From Helcobacillus massiliensis (GTDB lineage Bacteria; Actinomycetota; Actinomycetes; Actinomycetales; Dermabacteraceae): a stretch of 39,018 nt of DNA. Below, piece after piece: positions 15,248-23,615 of the stretch (positions within the stretch are counted from its first letter, which is position 1; the number at the start of each line of letters is the position of its first letter). A model generated the notes under the pieces. That model made no database searches. It was not told where the DNA came from and worked only from the letters and a program-made list of their open reading frames with translations. A program made the position numbers and the translations under genes. Location of the stretch: assembly GCF_014191425.1 (NCBI RefSeq), contig NZ_JACHWP010000012.1:1-39018 (forward strand), given 5' to 3'.

Positions 15248-17809
15248 GTGAGCGACAAATCGTCAGGCAAGGATCCTCACCGCCCCAGCCGGGCGGCCAG
15301 CGGATCGCGCCGCACCGTGCGCACCCCCGGTTCGGAGTCGTCGGGTCGCCGCAGCGCCGGAGCCGGCGCCGCAGCCGCCTCCACCAGGCGCACCCCTGCC
15401 GGTGGTCGGCGCCGTCGCGCCGCCGGGACGGCCGCGGCCGGTTCCGCCGCTGCCCGCCCCAAGGGCAACCTGATCGGCTGGCCCCGCGCCGGCAAGAAGG
15501 GCCTGTGGCGCTGGATCCCGTCGTTCCGTCTGCTGGCCCTCGTCGGTGCCCTGCTGATCCTCGCCGGTGTCGGCGTCGGCGTGTGGTTCTACAACGACAC
15601 CGACGTGCCGGAGCCGACGGACGTCGCAGTCGCCCAGACCTCCCGCGTCTACTTCTCCGACGGCACCACCCTGATGGGTGAGTTCAGCGAAATCGACCGC
15701 ACGATCCTGCCCTCGGACGAGATCCCGCAGAACGTGAAGGACGCCGTGGTGGCGTCCGAGGACTCGTCGTTCTACGAGAACCGCGGCGTGTCCCCGAAGG
15801 GCATTGTGCGCGCCTTCGTCAACAACGTGTCCGGCGGCGCCCAGCAGGGCGGCTCCACCATCACCCAGCAGTACGTGGAGCGCTACCACACCGGCACCCA
15901 GACCGGATACCTGGGCAAGGCCCGTGAGGCCGTGATGGCGCTGAAGATCGACCAGGAGCTCTCCAAGGACGAGATCCTGTCCCGCTACCTCAACACCATC
16001 TACTTCGGCCGCGGCGCGTACGGCATCGAAGCGGCCGCGCAGGCGTACTTCAACAAGCCGGCGAAGGACCTCAGCGACTCCGAGGCCGCGATGCTCGTGG
16101 GCCTGATCCCCGCGCCGTCGTCCTGGGATCCCGCGGTGAACGAGAAGATGGCGCAGCAGCGCTGGGCTCGCGTGATCTCCCGCCAGGTGAACGACACGAA
16201 GACGCTGACCGAGAAGGAAGCGGACGCGATGGAGTTCCCCGAGGTGAAGAAGCCGAAGAAGGAGAACCGCTTCGGCGGCACCAACGGCTACCTCCTCGCG
16301 GAGGTGAAGAAGGAGCTCGAGGCGAAGGGCCTGACCCCGGAGGAGCTCGACACCGGCGGCTACCACATCGTCTCCACGATCGACAAGAAGAAGCAGCAGT
16401 ACGCCGTTGACGCCGTCAACAGCCTGCCGGAGGACCGCCCCGAGCGGAACCATGTCGGCACGGTCACGATCGACCCGAACAACGGTGAGATCGTCTCCAT
16501 GTACGGCGGCAAGGACTACATCACCCAGGGCCGCAACGACGCCACCCAGTCGCGCATGCAGGCCGGCTCGATCTTCAAGACCTTCACCCTGGTCGCAGCC
16601 CTCGAGGACGGCTACGGCCTCCGCTCCCGGTGGGACGGCGACTCGCCGAAGGACATCCGCGGCTGGAAGGTGAAGAACTTCGGCAACACCTCCTACGGCC
16701 GCGTGGACCTGAAGAAGGCCACCACCAACTCGATCAACACCGCCTACGGGCAGCTGAACTTCGAGATGGGGCCGGAGCGCACGAAGGAGACCGCGATCAA
16801 GCTCGGCCTGCCGGAGAAGACCCCGGGCCTGGACGGCGACGTCACCAACGTGCTCGGCACCGCGTCCCCGACGGTGCGGGAGATGGGCGAGGCGTACGCG
16901 ACCATCGCCTCCGGCGGCATCTACCGCCCCTCGCACATCGTGCGCGAGGTGAAGAACCCCGACGGTTCCGTGCGGTATAAGCCGAAGGACGAAGCCAAGC
17001 GTGTGCTGGACGAGGGCGTGGCCACCAACGCCATCGAGGCACTGACCGGCCCGCCCTCGCAGCAGGGGTCGGCTCGCCGTGTCGCCCAGAACATGGACGG
17101 CCGCCCCGTGGCCGGCAAGACCGGCACCTCCGAGAAGTTCCACTCCGCATGGTTCGTGGGCTTCACCCCGCAGCTCGTGACGAGCGTGGGCATGTTCCAG
17201 CCCACCGAGGACGGCAAGGGCTCGGAGTCCCTCACTCCGTTCGGTGAGTTCGATCAGATCACCGGCGCCACGTTCCCCTCCCTGCTCTGGGTGGACATCA
17301 TGAAGCCGTCCCTGGAGGGCGAGCCGTTCATGGAGTTCCCGCCGCCGGGTGACCTGCCGCAGAAGCAGCGGTCCAAGACGGACCAGAAGGCTGTGAACGA
17401 GCAGCGCCAGAAGGAGCGTCAGCAGCGCCAGGAGCAGGAGAAGGCGCGCCAGGAGGAGCAGCGCCAGCAGAAGGAGGAGCAGGACAAGAAGACCGAGGAG
17501 GAGCGCAAGAAGCGCGAAGAGGAGAAGAAGCAGGAAGAGGAGAAGAAGAAGCAGGAAGAGGAGAAGAAGAAGCAGGAGGAAGAGAAGAAGAAGCAGGAAG
17601 AGGAGAAGAAGAAGCAGGAAGAGGAGAAGAAGAAGCAGGAAGAGGAGAAGAAGAAGCAGGAGGAGGAGCGCAAGAAGCGCGAGGAGGAGGAGAAGAAGAC
17701 TCCCGCCCCCACCACCCCTGCTCCAGCACCGGATCCTGCTGATCCTCCGGCGACGCAGCCGACTGCGGACAGCCCGGCCGCTGATGCGCCCGGCACTGCC
17801 CCGCGCTGA
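15248..17809 (+). CDS. Class A penicillin-binding protein (bifunctional PBP1) with coiled-coil tail
   Basis: Polymerises glycan strands and cross-links peptides. The 853-residue product has a basic N-terminus, one membrane anchor (about 94-115), a GT51 glycosyltransferase domain (SEDSSFYENRG, then GGSTITQQYVERY) and a transpeptidase domain with SxxK in AGSIFKTF (about 441), SIN in TTNSINTAY (about 493) and KTG in AGKTGTSE (about 623). The unusual part is the C-terminus: about 105 residues of Gln/Arg/Glu/Lys with KKKQEEE repeats (predicted coiled coil), then a Pro/Ala-rich end. GTG 15248 with GGAAGG ten bases upstream is chosen over ATG 15200, which has no good ribosome site. In actinobacteria such a PBP commonly sits just before rpsF. 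Confidence 0.92.
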   Translation: MSDKSSGKDPHRPSRAASGSRRTVRTPGSESSGRRSAGAGAAAASTRRTPAGGRRRRAAGTAAAGSAAARPKGNLIGWPRAGKKGLWRWIPSFRLLALVGALLILAGVGVGVWFYNDTDVPEPTDVAVAQTSRVYFSDGTTLMGEFSEIDRTILPSDEIPQNVKDAVVASEDSSFYENRGVSPKGIVRAFVNNVSGGAQQGGSTITQQYVERYHTGTQTGYLGKAREAVMALKIDQELSKDEILSRYLNTIYFGRGAYGIEAAAQAYFNKPAKDLSDSEAAMLVGLIPAPSSWDPAVNEKMAQQRWARVISRQVNDTKTLTEKEADAMEFPEVKKPKKENRFGGTNGYLLAEVKKELEAKGLTPEELDTGGYHIVSTIDKKKQQYAVDAVNSLPEDRPERNHVGTVTIDPNNGEIVSMYGGKDYITQGRNDATQSRMQAGSIFKTFTLVAALEDGYGLRSRWDGDSPKDIRGWKVKNFGNTSYGRVDLKKATTNSINTAYGQLNFEMGPERTKETAIKLGLPEKTPGLDGDVTNVLGTASPTVREMGEAYATIASGGIYRPSHIVREVKNPDGSVRYKPKDEAKRVLDEGVATNAIEALTGPPSQQGSARRVAQNMDGRPVAGKTGTSEKFHSAWFVGFTPQLVTSVGMFQPTEDGKGSESLTPFGEFDQITGATFPSLLWVDIMKPSLEGEPFMEFPPPGDLPQKQRSKTDQKAVNEQRQKERQQRQEQEKARQEEQRQQKEEQDKKTEEERKKREEEKKQEEEKKKQEEEKKKQEEEKKKQEEEKKKQEEEKKKQEEEKKKQEEERKKREEEEKKTPAPTTPAPAPDPADPPATQPTADSPAADAPGTAPR
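17515..17675 (+). repeat. In-frame Lys/Glu/Gln codon repeat in the PBP tail
   Basis: About seven near-identical 21-bp units (AAGAAGCAGGAAGAGGAG plus AAG) encode KKKQEEE. The purine-only plus strand explains a long Leu-rich antisense open frame. Unit number is likely to vary between strains. Confidence 0.85.
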
Positions 17810-17881
17810 TCGACTCCGCTCCTGCGGCGCTGGGCTGCTTCCCCACTGTGCCGCTCCATCACTGCGCCGCTCCACTACTGT

Positions 17882-17931
17882 GCGAAGGCGCCGTCCCTCC
17901 CCGGGATCATGGGGACGGGCGGCGCCTTCGC
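17882..17931 (+). terminator. Terminator hairpin after the PBP gene
   Basis: A long stem, GCGAAGGCGCCG with CGGCGCCTTCGC, encloses TCCC/GGGA pairing. It lies 72 bases after the PBP stop. There is no T tract. Confidence 0.6.
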
Positions 17932-17939
17932 CGTTGCCG

Positions 17940-17999
17940 GCACCCGTCAGCCCCTGCCGGCGCCCGTCGGTCCCTGCCAGCACCCGTCGGCCTCCCCGG
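17940..17999 (+). repeat. Three tandem 20-bp repeats
   Basis: Three units starting at 17940, 17960 and 17980 follow the pattern GCRCCCGTCRGYCCCTGCCR. They lie in the PBP-rpsF gap between the terminator hairpin and the rpsF leader. Confidence 0.6.
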
Positions 18000-18074
18000 T
18001 CGCGCGGGTGAGGCTTATGCCACCAGCGATCGCTCTTCTGCCCGGTCGCTGGGCGCGGTAGGGTTGGAGTTCGT

Positions 18075-18126
18075 GTGGGCGGACCTCGCCCACCAGCATG
18101 ACCCTCCTGCCACGGAAGGACCGTGG
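18075..18126 (+). promoter_or_regulatory. Structured rpsF leader, possible S6:S18 autoregulatory motif
   Basis: Two hairpins precede the rpsF ribosome site: GTGGGCG/CGCCCAC (18075-18093), and CCACGG-AAGGA-CCGTGG (18110-18126) followed by CCGC. Leaders of rpsF operons in many bacteria carry a hairpin with an exposed CCG bound by the S6:S18 complex, so this is a plausible example. A TAGGGT -10 candidate lies near 18059-18064. Structure seen; function inferred. Confidence 0.45.
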
Positions 18127-18159
18127 CCGCGATAGACCACAGGAGGTGGGTATACACAC

Positions 18160-18450
18160 ATGCGTAACTACGAGATGGTTGTGATCCTGGACCCGTCGAT
18201 TGACGAGCGCACCGTTGGATCCACGTTCGAGAAGCTCGTGCAGGTCGTCCCCGCTGAGGGCGGCAAGATCGAGAACGTCGATGTCTGGGGCAAGCGCAAG
18301 TTCGCCTACGAGATCAACAAGAAGGCCGAGGGCATCTACGTGGTCCTCTCCTTCGTCTCCAAGCCCGAGACCGCTGCCGAGCTCGACCGTCAGCTGGGCC
18401 TCAACGAGTCCGTGCTGCGCACCAAGCTGATGCGCACCGACGCCAAGTGA
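18160..18450 (+). CDS. rpsF: Ribosomal protein bS6
   Basis: A 96-residue small-subunit protein that pairs with bS18 on 16S rRNA. It begins [19 protein letters not shown] and contains [20 protein letters not shown], both typical. The ribosome site AGGAGGTG is about ten bases before the ATG. First gene of the rpsF-ssb-rpsR-rplI operon. Confidence 0.98.
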   Translation: MRNYEMVVILDPSIDERTVGSTFEKLVQVVPAEGGKIENVDVWGKRKFAYEINKKAEGIYVVLSFVSKPETAAELDRQLGLNESVLRTKLMRTDAK

Positions 18451-18495
18451 TCTAGTCGACCTCCGTACACGAACCTCATCAGGGAAGAGAAGGCA

Positions 18496-19098
18496 ATGGC
18501 TGGCGAAACCGTCATCACCGTGGTCGGGAACCTGACCGCGGACCCCGAACTGCGATTCACGAACTCCGGAGTGCCCGTGGCGGGCTTCACCATCGCGTCC
18601 ACTCCGCGAACCTTCGACCGTCAGGCCGGGGAATGGAAGGACGGCGAAGCCCTCTTCCTGCGCTGCTCCATCTGGCGCGACGCCGCTGAGAACGTCGCCG
18701 AGTCCCTCACCAAGGGCACCCGCGTCATCGCTCAGGGCCGCTTGAAGCAGCGTTCCTTCACTGACCGCGACGGCAACAACCGCACCACCATCGAACTCGA
18801 TGTCGATGAGATCGGTCCGGCTCTGCGCTACGCCACGGCCAAGCCCACCCGCGTTCAGCGCGGCGGTGGCGGCGGTGGCTTCGGCGGCAACCAGGGCGGC
18901 GGCTTCGGCGGCGGCCAGGGCGGTCAGCAGGGAGGCTTCGGCGGAGGTCAGGGCGGCTACGGTCAGAACCAGGGCAACCAGGGCGGCTACGGCAACCAGG
19001 GCGGCTACGGTCAGGGCCAGAACCAGGGCGGTCAGGCACCGCAGGACGTCGACCCGTGGGGCGGCTCCGGCGGCGCTGAAGAGCCCCCGCCCTTCTAG
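18496..19098 (+). CDS. ssb: Single-stranded DNA-binding protein
   Basis: Coats single-stranded DNA in replication and repair as a homotetramer. The 200-residue protein has an OB fold (about 1-110; [36 protein letters not shown]), a flexible Gly/Gln-rich linker with GGYGQNQG-type repeats, and a C-terminal tip ending EEPPPF, a variant of the acidic DDDIPF tip that recruits partners. It lies 45 bp after rpsF in the same operon. Confidence 0.97.
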   Translation: MAGETVITVVGNLTADPELRFTNSGVPVAGFTIASTPRTFDRQAGEWKDGEALFLRCSIWRDAAENVAESLTKGTRVIAQGRLKQRSFTDRDGNNRTTIELDVDEIGPALRYATAKPTRVQRGGGGGGFGGNQGGGFGGGQGGQQGGFGGGQGGYGQNQGNQGGYGNQGGYGQGQNQGGQAPQDVDPWGGSGGAEEPPPF

Positions 19099-19301
19099 AT
19101 CCCTCACCGGCCGCACACGCGGCCACCATGACCTCCACGCGCGGCCGGAACGGCTGCGGCGAGGCGGTCACGGATCCGTCGGCCGGACCTCAGCGGTCCG
19201 CCGGCCGGGAAGCCCCGGCGCCCGACGGGTTCACAACCACACCTATTCACCCCATCCCGGGCTGAAACCCCGGGCTCCATGAAAGCTGAAGGAGCACCAC
19301 G

Positions 19302-19538
19302 ATGGCGAAGCCAGTTCTTCGTAAGCCGAAGAAGAAGCAGAACCCGCTGAAGGCGGCCGGCATCGAGTCGGTCGACTACAAGGACGCTGCACTTCTCCGC
19401 AAGTTCATCTCCGACCGCGGCAAGATCCGCGCACGCCGTGTGACCGGCGTGTCCGTCCAGGAGCAGCGCCAGATCGCCAAGGCCGTCAAGAACGCCCGCG
19501 AGATCGCTCTTCTGCCCTACTCGACCACCGGTCGCTGA
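19302..19538 (+). CDS. rpsR: Ribosomal protein bS18, cysteine-free form
   Basis: A 78-residue small-subunit protein and partner of bS6. It contains the signature [22 protein letters not shown] and ends LLPYSTTGR. The N-terminal zinc-binding CxxC found in the zinc form is absent ([13 protein letters not shown]), as is common in Micrococcales. The ribosome site AAGGAGC lies about eight bases before the ATG. The 203-bp gap to ssb holds small GC-rich hairpins but no gene. Confidence 0.97.
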   Translation: MAKPVLRKPKKKQNPLKAAGIESVDYKDAALLRKFISDRGKIRARRVTGVSVQEQRQIAKAVKNAREIALLPYSTTGR

Positions 19539-19561
19539 TCAGGAAAGGAAGAGACACTCAC

Positions 19562-20035
19562 ATGGCAACCACCACGAAGCTCATCCTCACCCACTCGGTC
19601 GCCAAGCTCGGCGCTGCCGGCGAGGTCGTTGAGGTCAAGTCCGGCTACGCACGCAACTTCCTGCTGCCGCGCAACCTGGCCACCCCGTGGACCAAGGGCG
19701 CACAGCGTCAGATCGAGCAGATGGCCGCTGCACGCTCCAAGCGTGCGATCGCTTCCCTCGAGGACGCACAGGCCCTGCGCGACCTGCTGAAGACCCGCCC
19801 GCTGGTCATCGCTGAGCGCGCCGGCGAGTCCGGCCGCCTGTTCGGCGCCGTCACCTCCGGTGAGGTCGCCGACGCCGTCAAGGAGACCTTCGACCGCGAG
19901 ATCGACCGCCGCACCGTGGCGTTCGACGCTCCGATCAAGACCCTCGGCGAGTACACCGTCACGATCCACCTGCACGACGAGGTCGATGCCAAGGTCATCG
20001 TCCAGGTCGTCGCAGCGAAGGGCGCCCGCGCCTGA
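19562..20035 (+). CDS. rplI: Ribosomal protein bL9
   Basis: A 157-residue large-subunit protein. The N-terminal domain begins KLILTHSVAKLGAAGEVVEVKSG with the signature GYARNFLLPRNLA, joined by a long helix to a C-terminal domain (SGRLFGAVTSGEVADAV). The ATG is preceded by AGGAAAGGA. It is the last gene of the operon; dnaB, which often follows, is absent here. Confidence 0.97.
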   Translation: MATTTKLILTHSVAKLGAAGEVVEVKSGYARNFLLPRNLATPWTKGAQRQIEQMAAARSKRAIASLEDAQALRDLLKTRPLVIAERAGESGRLFGAVTSGEVADAVKETFDREIDRRTVAFDAPIKTLGEYTVTIHLHDEVDAKVIVQVVAAKGARA

Positions 20036-20063
20036 TAGCGACGCTGGTCGCGTGATCGTCTGA

Positions 20064-20107
20064 GAACCCGCTGGTGGTGGGGCTTCGGCCCCGCTGCTGG
20101 CGGGTTC
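20064..20107 (+). terminator. Terminator of the ribosomal protein operon
   Basis: Outer stem GAACCCGC/GCGGGTTC (20064-20071 and 20100-20107) with an inner stem GGGGC-TTCG-GCCCC closed by a stable UUCG-type loop, 28 bases after rplI. Confidence 0.85.
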
Positions 20108-20191
20108 CCGCATGCCTGCGCGCGGGTTCCGCGTCGCGCGGTCGGCGGTTGCCCGTGTCCCCGCTCGGGCCACTGCTCGCGCCTTCGGCTT

Positions 20192-20333
20192 GAACTTGCG
20201 GGGAATCATCCACGCCTGTGCTCCGGGTTGTGAACTTGTGGGGAATCATCCACGCGTGGAGGGCTTCTGAGGTGGATGATTCTTCCCAAGTTCGAGAGGG
20301 GGTCTGGAGAGGTGGATGATTCTTCCGAATTTT
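20192..20333. repeat. Four-unit dyad-symmetric repeat (two direct, two inverted copies)
   Basis: Four 22-bp units share the core GAATCATCCAC. Units at 20192-20213 and 20232-20253 are on plus; units at 20272-20293 and 20312-20333 are on minus. Start-to-start spacing is exactly 40 bp in each pair, and both pairs are centred on the same point (20262.5). The inner pair could fold into a 22-bp stem with about three mismatches and an 18-base loop. The function is unknown: operator array, REP-like element or recombination substrate. Confidence 0.8.
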
Positions 20334-20463
20334 GGCGATCGCCCTCCCGGGGGCAGGGATGAGCAGTGCGCACGGCCGCAGTGAGCATCGCGGCATCCCG
20401 GGGGCAATGAGCATCTGGGTATCCCAGCTGAGGGAAGGGGCGCACATCGCAGATCGGGCCGGT

Positions 20464-20625
20464 GGTGCCGATGTTGAATCGGGGGAGCCCGGTGCCGATG
20501 TTGAATCGGTGGAGCCCGGTGCCGATGCCGACCCAGTGGAGCTCGGTGCCGATGCTGATTCGGCGGAACCAGGGGCCGGCGGCGATTCGGCGGAACCAGG
20601 GGCCGGCGGCGCGTCGGTGGATTCG
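20464..20625 (+). repeat. 27-bp minisatellite, six units
   Basis: Six tandem 27-bp units begin GGTGCCGATG and degrade toward the right (last two GGGGCCGGCGGC). In the permease frame they encode a nonapeptide like GADVESVEP. The frame is open across it, but the permease probably starts after it at 20662. Confidence 0.8.
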
Positions 20626-20661
20626 CCTGCGCCAGCTGTGACCGTGGGGTACTTTGGCCGG

Positions 20662-22218
20662 ATGGACAACGAAGACACCCCCTCGAGCGGCTCCCACTCA
20701 TCGGGAACCCGCTCATCCCATCCCTCCGCACAGTCCGACCCGCAGCGTCCCGCAGCATCGAGTTCCGGCACCGTCGCCGGCCCCGGCACGGGCAGCACCA
20801 CCGCAGACCCGGCCGCCGTCGGCCTCTCCCGCACGCTGTCCCACCGCCAGATGGCGATGATCGCGATGGGCTCCGCCCTCGGCACCGGCCTGTTCCTCGG
20901 GTCCGGGCAGGCGATCGCCGTGGCCGGACCCGCCGTCATCATCTCGTTCGCGATCGGCTCCGCCATCGCCGCCACCATCGCCCTGACCATGGGTGAAATG
21001 GCGTCCCGCTACCCCGTGCGCGGCGGCTTCGGCACCCTCGCCGCCCGGTTCCTGTCCCCGTTCTGGGGCTACCTGGTGCGGTGGCTGTACTGGTTCGTGA
21101 CCCTGTGCGTGACCGGCGCTGAACTGGTCGCCTGCGCCACCTACCTGCAGTACTGGTTCCCGCAGGTGCACCTCGGGTGGGGCATCCTCGTGTTCGCCGT
21201 CGCCGTGATCGCGGTGAACCTCTACAGCGTGAACTCCTTCGGCGTGATCGAGTTCTTCCTGTCATCCATCAAGGTGATCGCGGTGCTCGCGTTCATCATC
21301 GTGGGCCTGTTCTTCGTGTTCGTGGGCACGGGCAGCCACCCGGCGCCGGGACTGCAGAACTGGACGAACGACGGCGGCTTCCTGCCCAACGGCATCGGTG
21401 CCGTATGGCTGGCGATGAGCATCGTGATGTTCTCCTTCGGCGGCATCGAGCTGCTGAGCGTCTCCGCCGCTGAGGCGAAGAATCCGGCGCGGTCGATCCG
21501 CGTGGCGGCCCAGACCACGATCGTGCGGCTCGCGTTCTTCTACGTGATGGCGATCGGCATCGTGGTGGCGCTGGTGCCGTGGCAGTCGGCTGCGCAGGCC
21601 GACGGGGTCGAGCAGTCCCCGTTCGTCCGCGTCTTCGACTACGCCGGCATCCCGGGAGCCGCATCCATCACGAACTTCGTGGTGCTGATCGCGGCCCTGA
21701 GTGCCGCGAACGCGAACCTGTACGCGTCGAGCCGGATGATGCATTCGCTGTCGGTGGACCGTCTCGGCCCGGCGTTCGCGCGCTACACCACGCGTCGCAA
21801 TGTGCCGCTGGCGGCGATGAGCCTGACGATCGTGTTCATCGTGGCGGTGGCGATCCTCGCCGCGACCGGGGTCGGCAACATCTTCGGTCTGCTGATGGCG
21901 ATCGTGGTGTTCTCGGTGACGCTGGTGTGGGCGCTGATCCTCGTCACCTACATCGCGTACCGGCCCACGCGCGACGGCCTGGAGACGTTCCACGCCCCCG
22001 GCGGCACCGTCATGGCGGTGCTGGGCCTGATCGGGCTGGTCTTCGTGTTCTCGACCGTGGTCGCTGTCGAGTCGATGACGCTCGCGGCGATGCTGGGTGT
22101 TCCGGCGGTGGCGCTGATGGCGATCGCGTACGCCGCGGTGTTCCGCAGGCGTGTGGATGCTGCGGAGATCGACGAGTCGTTCGTGGAGGCGGAGCAGGCC
22201 CGTACGCTGACGGACTGA
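20662..22218 (+). CDS. APC-superfamily amino-acid permease
   Basis: A 518-residue polytopic membrane protein of the amino-acid transporter family. After a hydrophilic Ser/Ala-rich N-terminus of about 60 residues, the conserved first helix reads MIAMGSALGTGLFLGSGQAI, followed by GPAVIISFAIGSAIA and the MGEMASRYPVRGGFG loop, with about 12 helices and FSFGGIELLSVSAAEAKNP mid-protein. The GabP/AnsP-like subgroup fits best; the substrate cannot be read. ATG 20662 is chosen because TACTTT, a -10 element, lies six bases upstream (leaderless). An in-frame ATG at 20332 would add 110 residues, including the minisatellite. Confidence 0.88.
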   Translation: MDNEDTPSSGSHSSGTRSSHPSAQSDPQRPAASSSGTVAGPGTGSTTADPAAVGLSRTLSHRQMAMIAMGSALGTGLFLGSGQAIAVAGPAVIISFAIGSAIAATIALTMGEMASRYPVRGGFGTLAARFLSPFWGYLVRWLYWFVTLCVTGAELVACATYLQYWFPQVHLGWGILVFAVAVIAVNLYSVNSFGVIEFFLSSIKVIAVLAFIIVGLFFVFVGTGSHPAPGLQNWTNDGGFLPNGIGAVWLAMSIVMFSFGGIELLSVSAAEAKNPARSIRVAAQTTIVRLAFFYVMAIGIVVALVPWQSAAQADGVEQSPFVRVFDYAGIPGAASITNFVVLIAALSAANANLYASSRMMHSLSVDRLGPAFARYTTRRNVPLAAMSLTIVFIVAVAILAATGVGNIFGLLMAIVVFSVTLVWALILVTYIAYRPTRDGLETFHAPGGTVMAVLGLIGLVFVFSTVVAVESMTLAAMLGVPAVALMAIAYAAVFRRRVDAAEIDESFVEAEQARTLTD

Positions 22219-22244
22219 AGCCCGGGCCGTGTGCTCGAGAGCAG

Positions 22245-22276
22245 AAGGAGGCGGGCGCAGCTGTGCCCGCCTCCTT
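22245..22276 (+). terminator. Terminator after the amino-acid permease
   Basis: A perfect 12-bp stem, AAGGAGGCGGGC with GCCCGCCTCCTT, and an eight-base loop, 26 bases after the stop. Confidence 0.85.
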
Positions 22277-22351
22277 CGTCGCTGTCCTGGGGCGTCCCGT
22301 CTACTGTGAGGGTGTCGGCACAGTCGCCGGCATCGCCGAGAGGAGCTCCTG

Positions 22352-23311
22352 ATGACCCCGATCCGTTCCCGCAGCCCGTTCTCGTCCGCCCGGCGCCTCA
22401 GCGGCATCACGGCTGGTGCCGGCATCGCCGCGCTGCTGCTCACCAGCTGCGGCGGTGTCACCCCTGATGGGGAGGGGGCCGACGCGTCCTCCACGTCCAC
22501 TGACTCCTCCACGTCCGCAGGGCAGGACTCCTCGTCCGATGGCGGGGCCCCGACGGCCGGTGCGGATGGGACTGCAGCCTCCGACGGCGGCACGTCCGAC
22601 GGCGGTGCGTCCGATGGTGGAGCCTCCGGCGGCACATCTGACGCCGGCGGCGCCCATGGCGAGGTGAAGGGCGCTCCCGCGGTGACGCTGGCGCAGCCCG
22701 GCCCCACCGGTTTCTTCACCATCGCCGCTGACGACGGCGCGGACACTCTGAGCCCGGAGGAGCTGTCCTCCGGCATCGAATCGTCCCTGCCGGACAGCAG
22801 TGGCGCTGAGTGTGACGGCCCGTTGGATCTGACGGACCCGTCGGCCTCCGTGACCTGCCGGGAGAAGGGCGCCCCCGAGGGGAAGGGCGTCCTGACGGTG
22901 ACGCCGATGGTGACTGCCCGCGCTGATGGTGACGAGACCGGGGGCGCGCTGGTGACAACGGGGACGCCGCTGCAGAGCGAACTCGCACAGCTCGTGGCGG
23001 ATCGGCAGGATTCGAACCAGCTGACGGTGGTGTCCTTCGGCCAGGGCGGCATGTTCGGCGTGGACCAGGAGGTGCCGAAGGCGGACGTGGAGCAGATCGC
23101 GATGAGTGCCCTGGGGAAGGTGGGTCTGGAGAAGGACCTGACGGCGGTGGACTGTGAGGGGCCGCTGTCGCAGTCGCAGAGCGCCACGGCGTGCACGTTC
23201 ACCACGAAGCACGGCGACACGTGGCAGGGCTACGCTTTCCTGGGCATGACGCCGTCGCAGGACATGGGGCTCACGGTGCTGATCCCCACGGAGGCGTTCC
23301 CCGCCGAGTGA
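22352..23311 (+). CDS. Lipoprotein with two DUF4333-like repeats
   Basis: A 319-residue surface lipoprotein. The signal peptide ends in the lipobox LLTSC (acylated Cys). A Ser/Gly/Asp/Thr-rich linker follows to about residue 105, then two similar halves. Each has a helix and a Cys pair in the pattern CxGPL...S...C: AECDGPLDLTDPSASVTC, and VDCEGPLSQSQSATAC. This resembles the DUF4333 module of actinobacterial lipoproteins, apparently duplicated; that is my alignment by eye. The ATG follows GAGAGGAG. A TACTGT -10 candidate lies at 22302-22307. Ligand unknown. Confidence 0.8.
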   Translation: MTPIRSRSPFSSARRLSGITAGAGIAALLLTSCGGVTPDGEGADASSTSTDSSTSAGQDSSSDGGAPTAGADGTAASDGGTSDGGASDGGASGGTSDAGGAHGEVKGAPAVTLAQPGPTGFFTIAADDGADTLSPEELSSGIESSLPDSSGAECDGPLDLTDPSASVTCREKGAPEGKGVLTVTPMVTARADGDETGGALVTTGTPLQSELAQLVADRQDSNQLTVVSFGQGGMFGVDQEVPKADVEQIAMSALGKVGLEKDLTAVDCEGPLSQSQSATACTFTTKHGDTWQGYAFLGMTPSQDMGLTVLIPTEAFPAE

Positions 23312-23447
23312 TCGCGCCGCCGCCCGCGGCTGTCGGCCTCCGGGCTGCGGGCCGCGAGCGGGCTGCGGGCCGACGGGTGCTGCCCGCTCGGTGAACGGTC
23401 AGAACAATGGCATACGACACATGTGCGGCCTGCGGGTGGCGCCCGAG

Positions 23448-23476
23448 TGGACCAGTCCCGGGCCGCACCCTATAGT
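23448..23476 (+). promoter_or_regulatory. Promoter of the tRNA-Leu gene
   Basis: A -35-like TGGACC (23448-23453) and -10 TATAGT (23471-23476) are 17 bp apart, about 50 bases before the tRNA. This is the best sigma-70-type promoter in the region. Confidence 0.65.
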
Positions 23477-23525
23477 TGAACATGCTTCGGCGTTGGTCGT
23501 GCTTGACACCCGGCTCCGAAGAGAC

Positions 23526-23609
23526 GCGCAAGTGGCGGAATTGGTAGACGCGCACGGTTCAGGTCCGTGTGCCTTCGCGGGCGTGGGGGTTCAAGTCCCC
23601 CCTTGCGCA
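23526..23609 (+). tRNA. tRNA-Leu (anticodon CAG)
   Basis: The acceptor stem GCGCAAG/CTTGCGC, D-arm GGCGGAATTGGTAGACGC, anticodon loop TTCAGGT (CAG at 23560-23562), long variable arm typical of tRNA-Leu, and T-arm GGGGGTTCAAGTCCCCC are all present. The discriminator is A73, and CCA is not encoded. Confidence 0.96.
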
Positions 23610-23615
23610 CAGATG

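Noticed and set aside
15263-18157. 964-codon minus-strand frame with a poly-Leu run
   Set aside because: It is the mirror of the PBP gene; the Leu run is the complement of the Lys/Glu codon repeats.
20332-20661. N-terminal extension of the permease from ATG 20332
   Set aside because: No ribosome site, composition follows the minisatellite, and family members start near the first helix; 20662 has a good -10 element.
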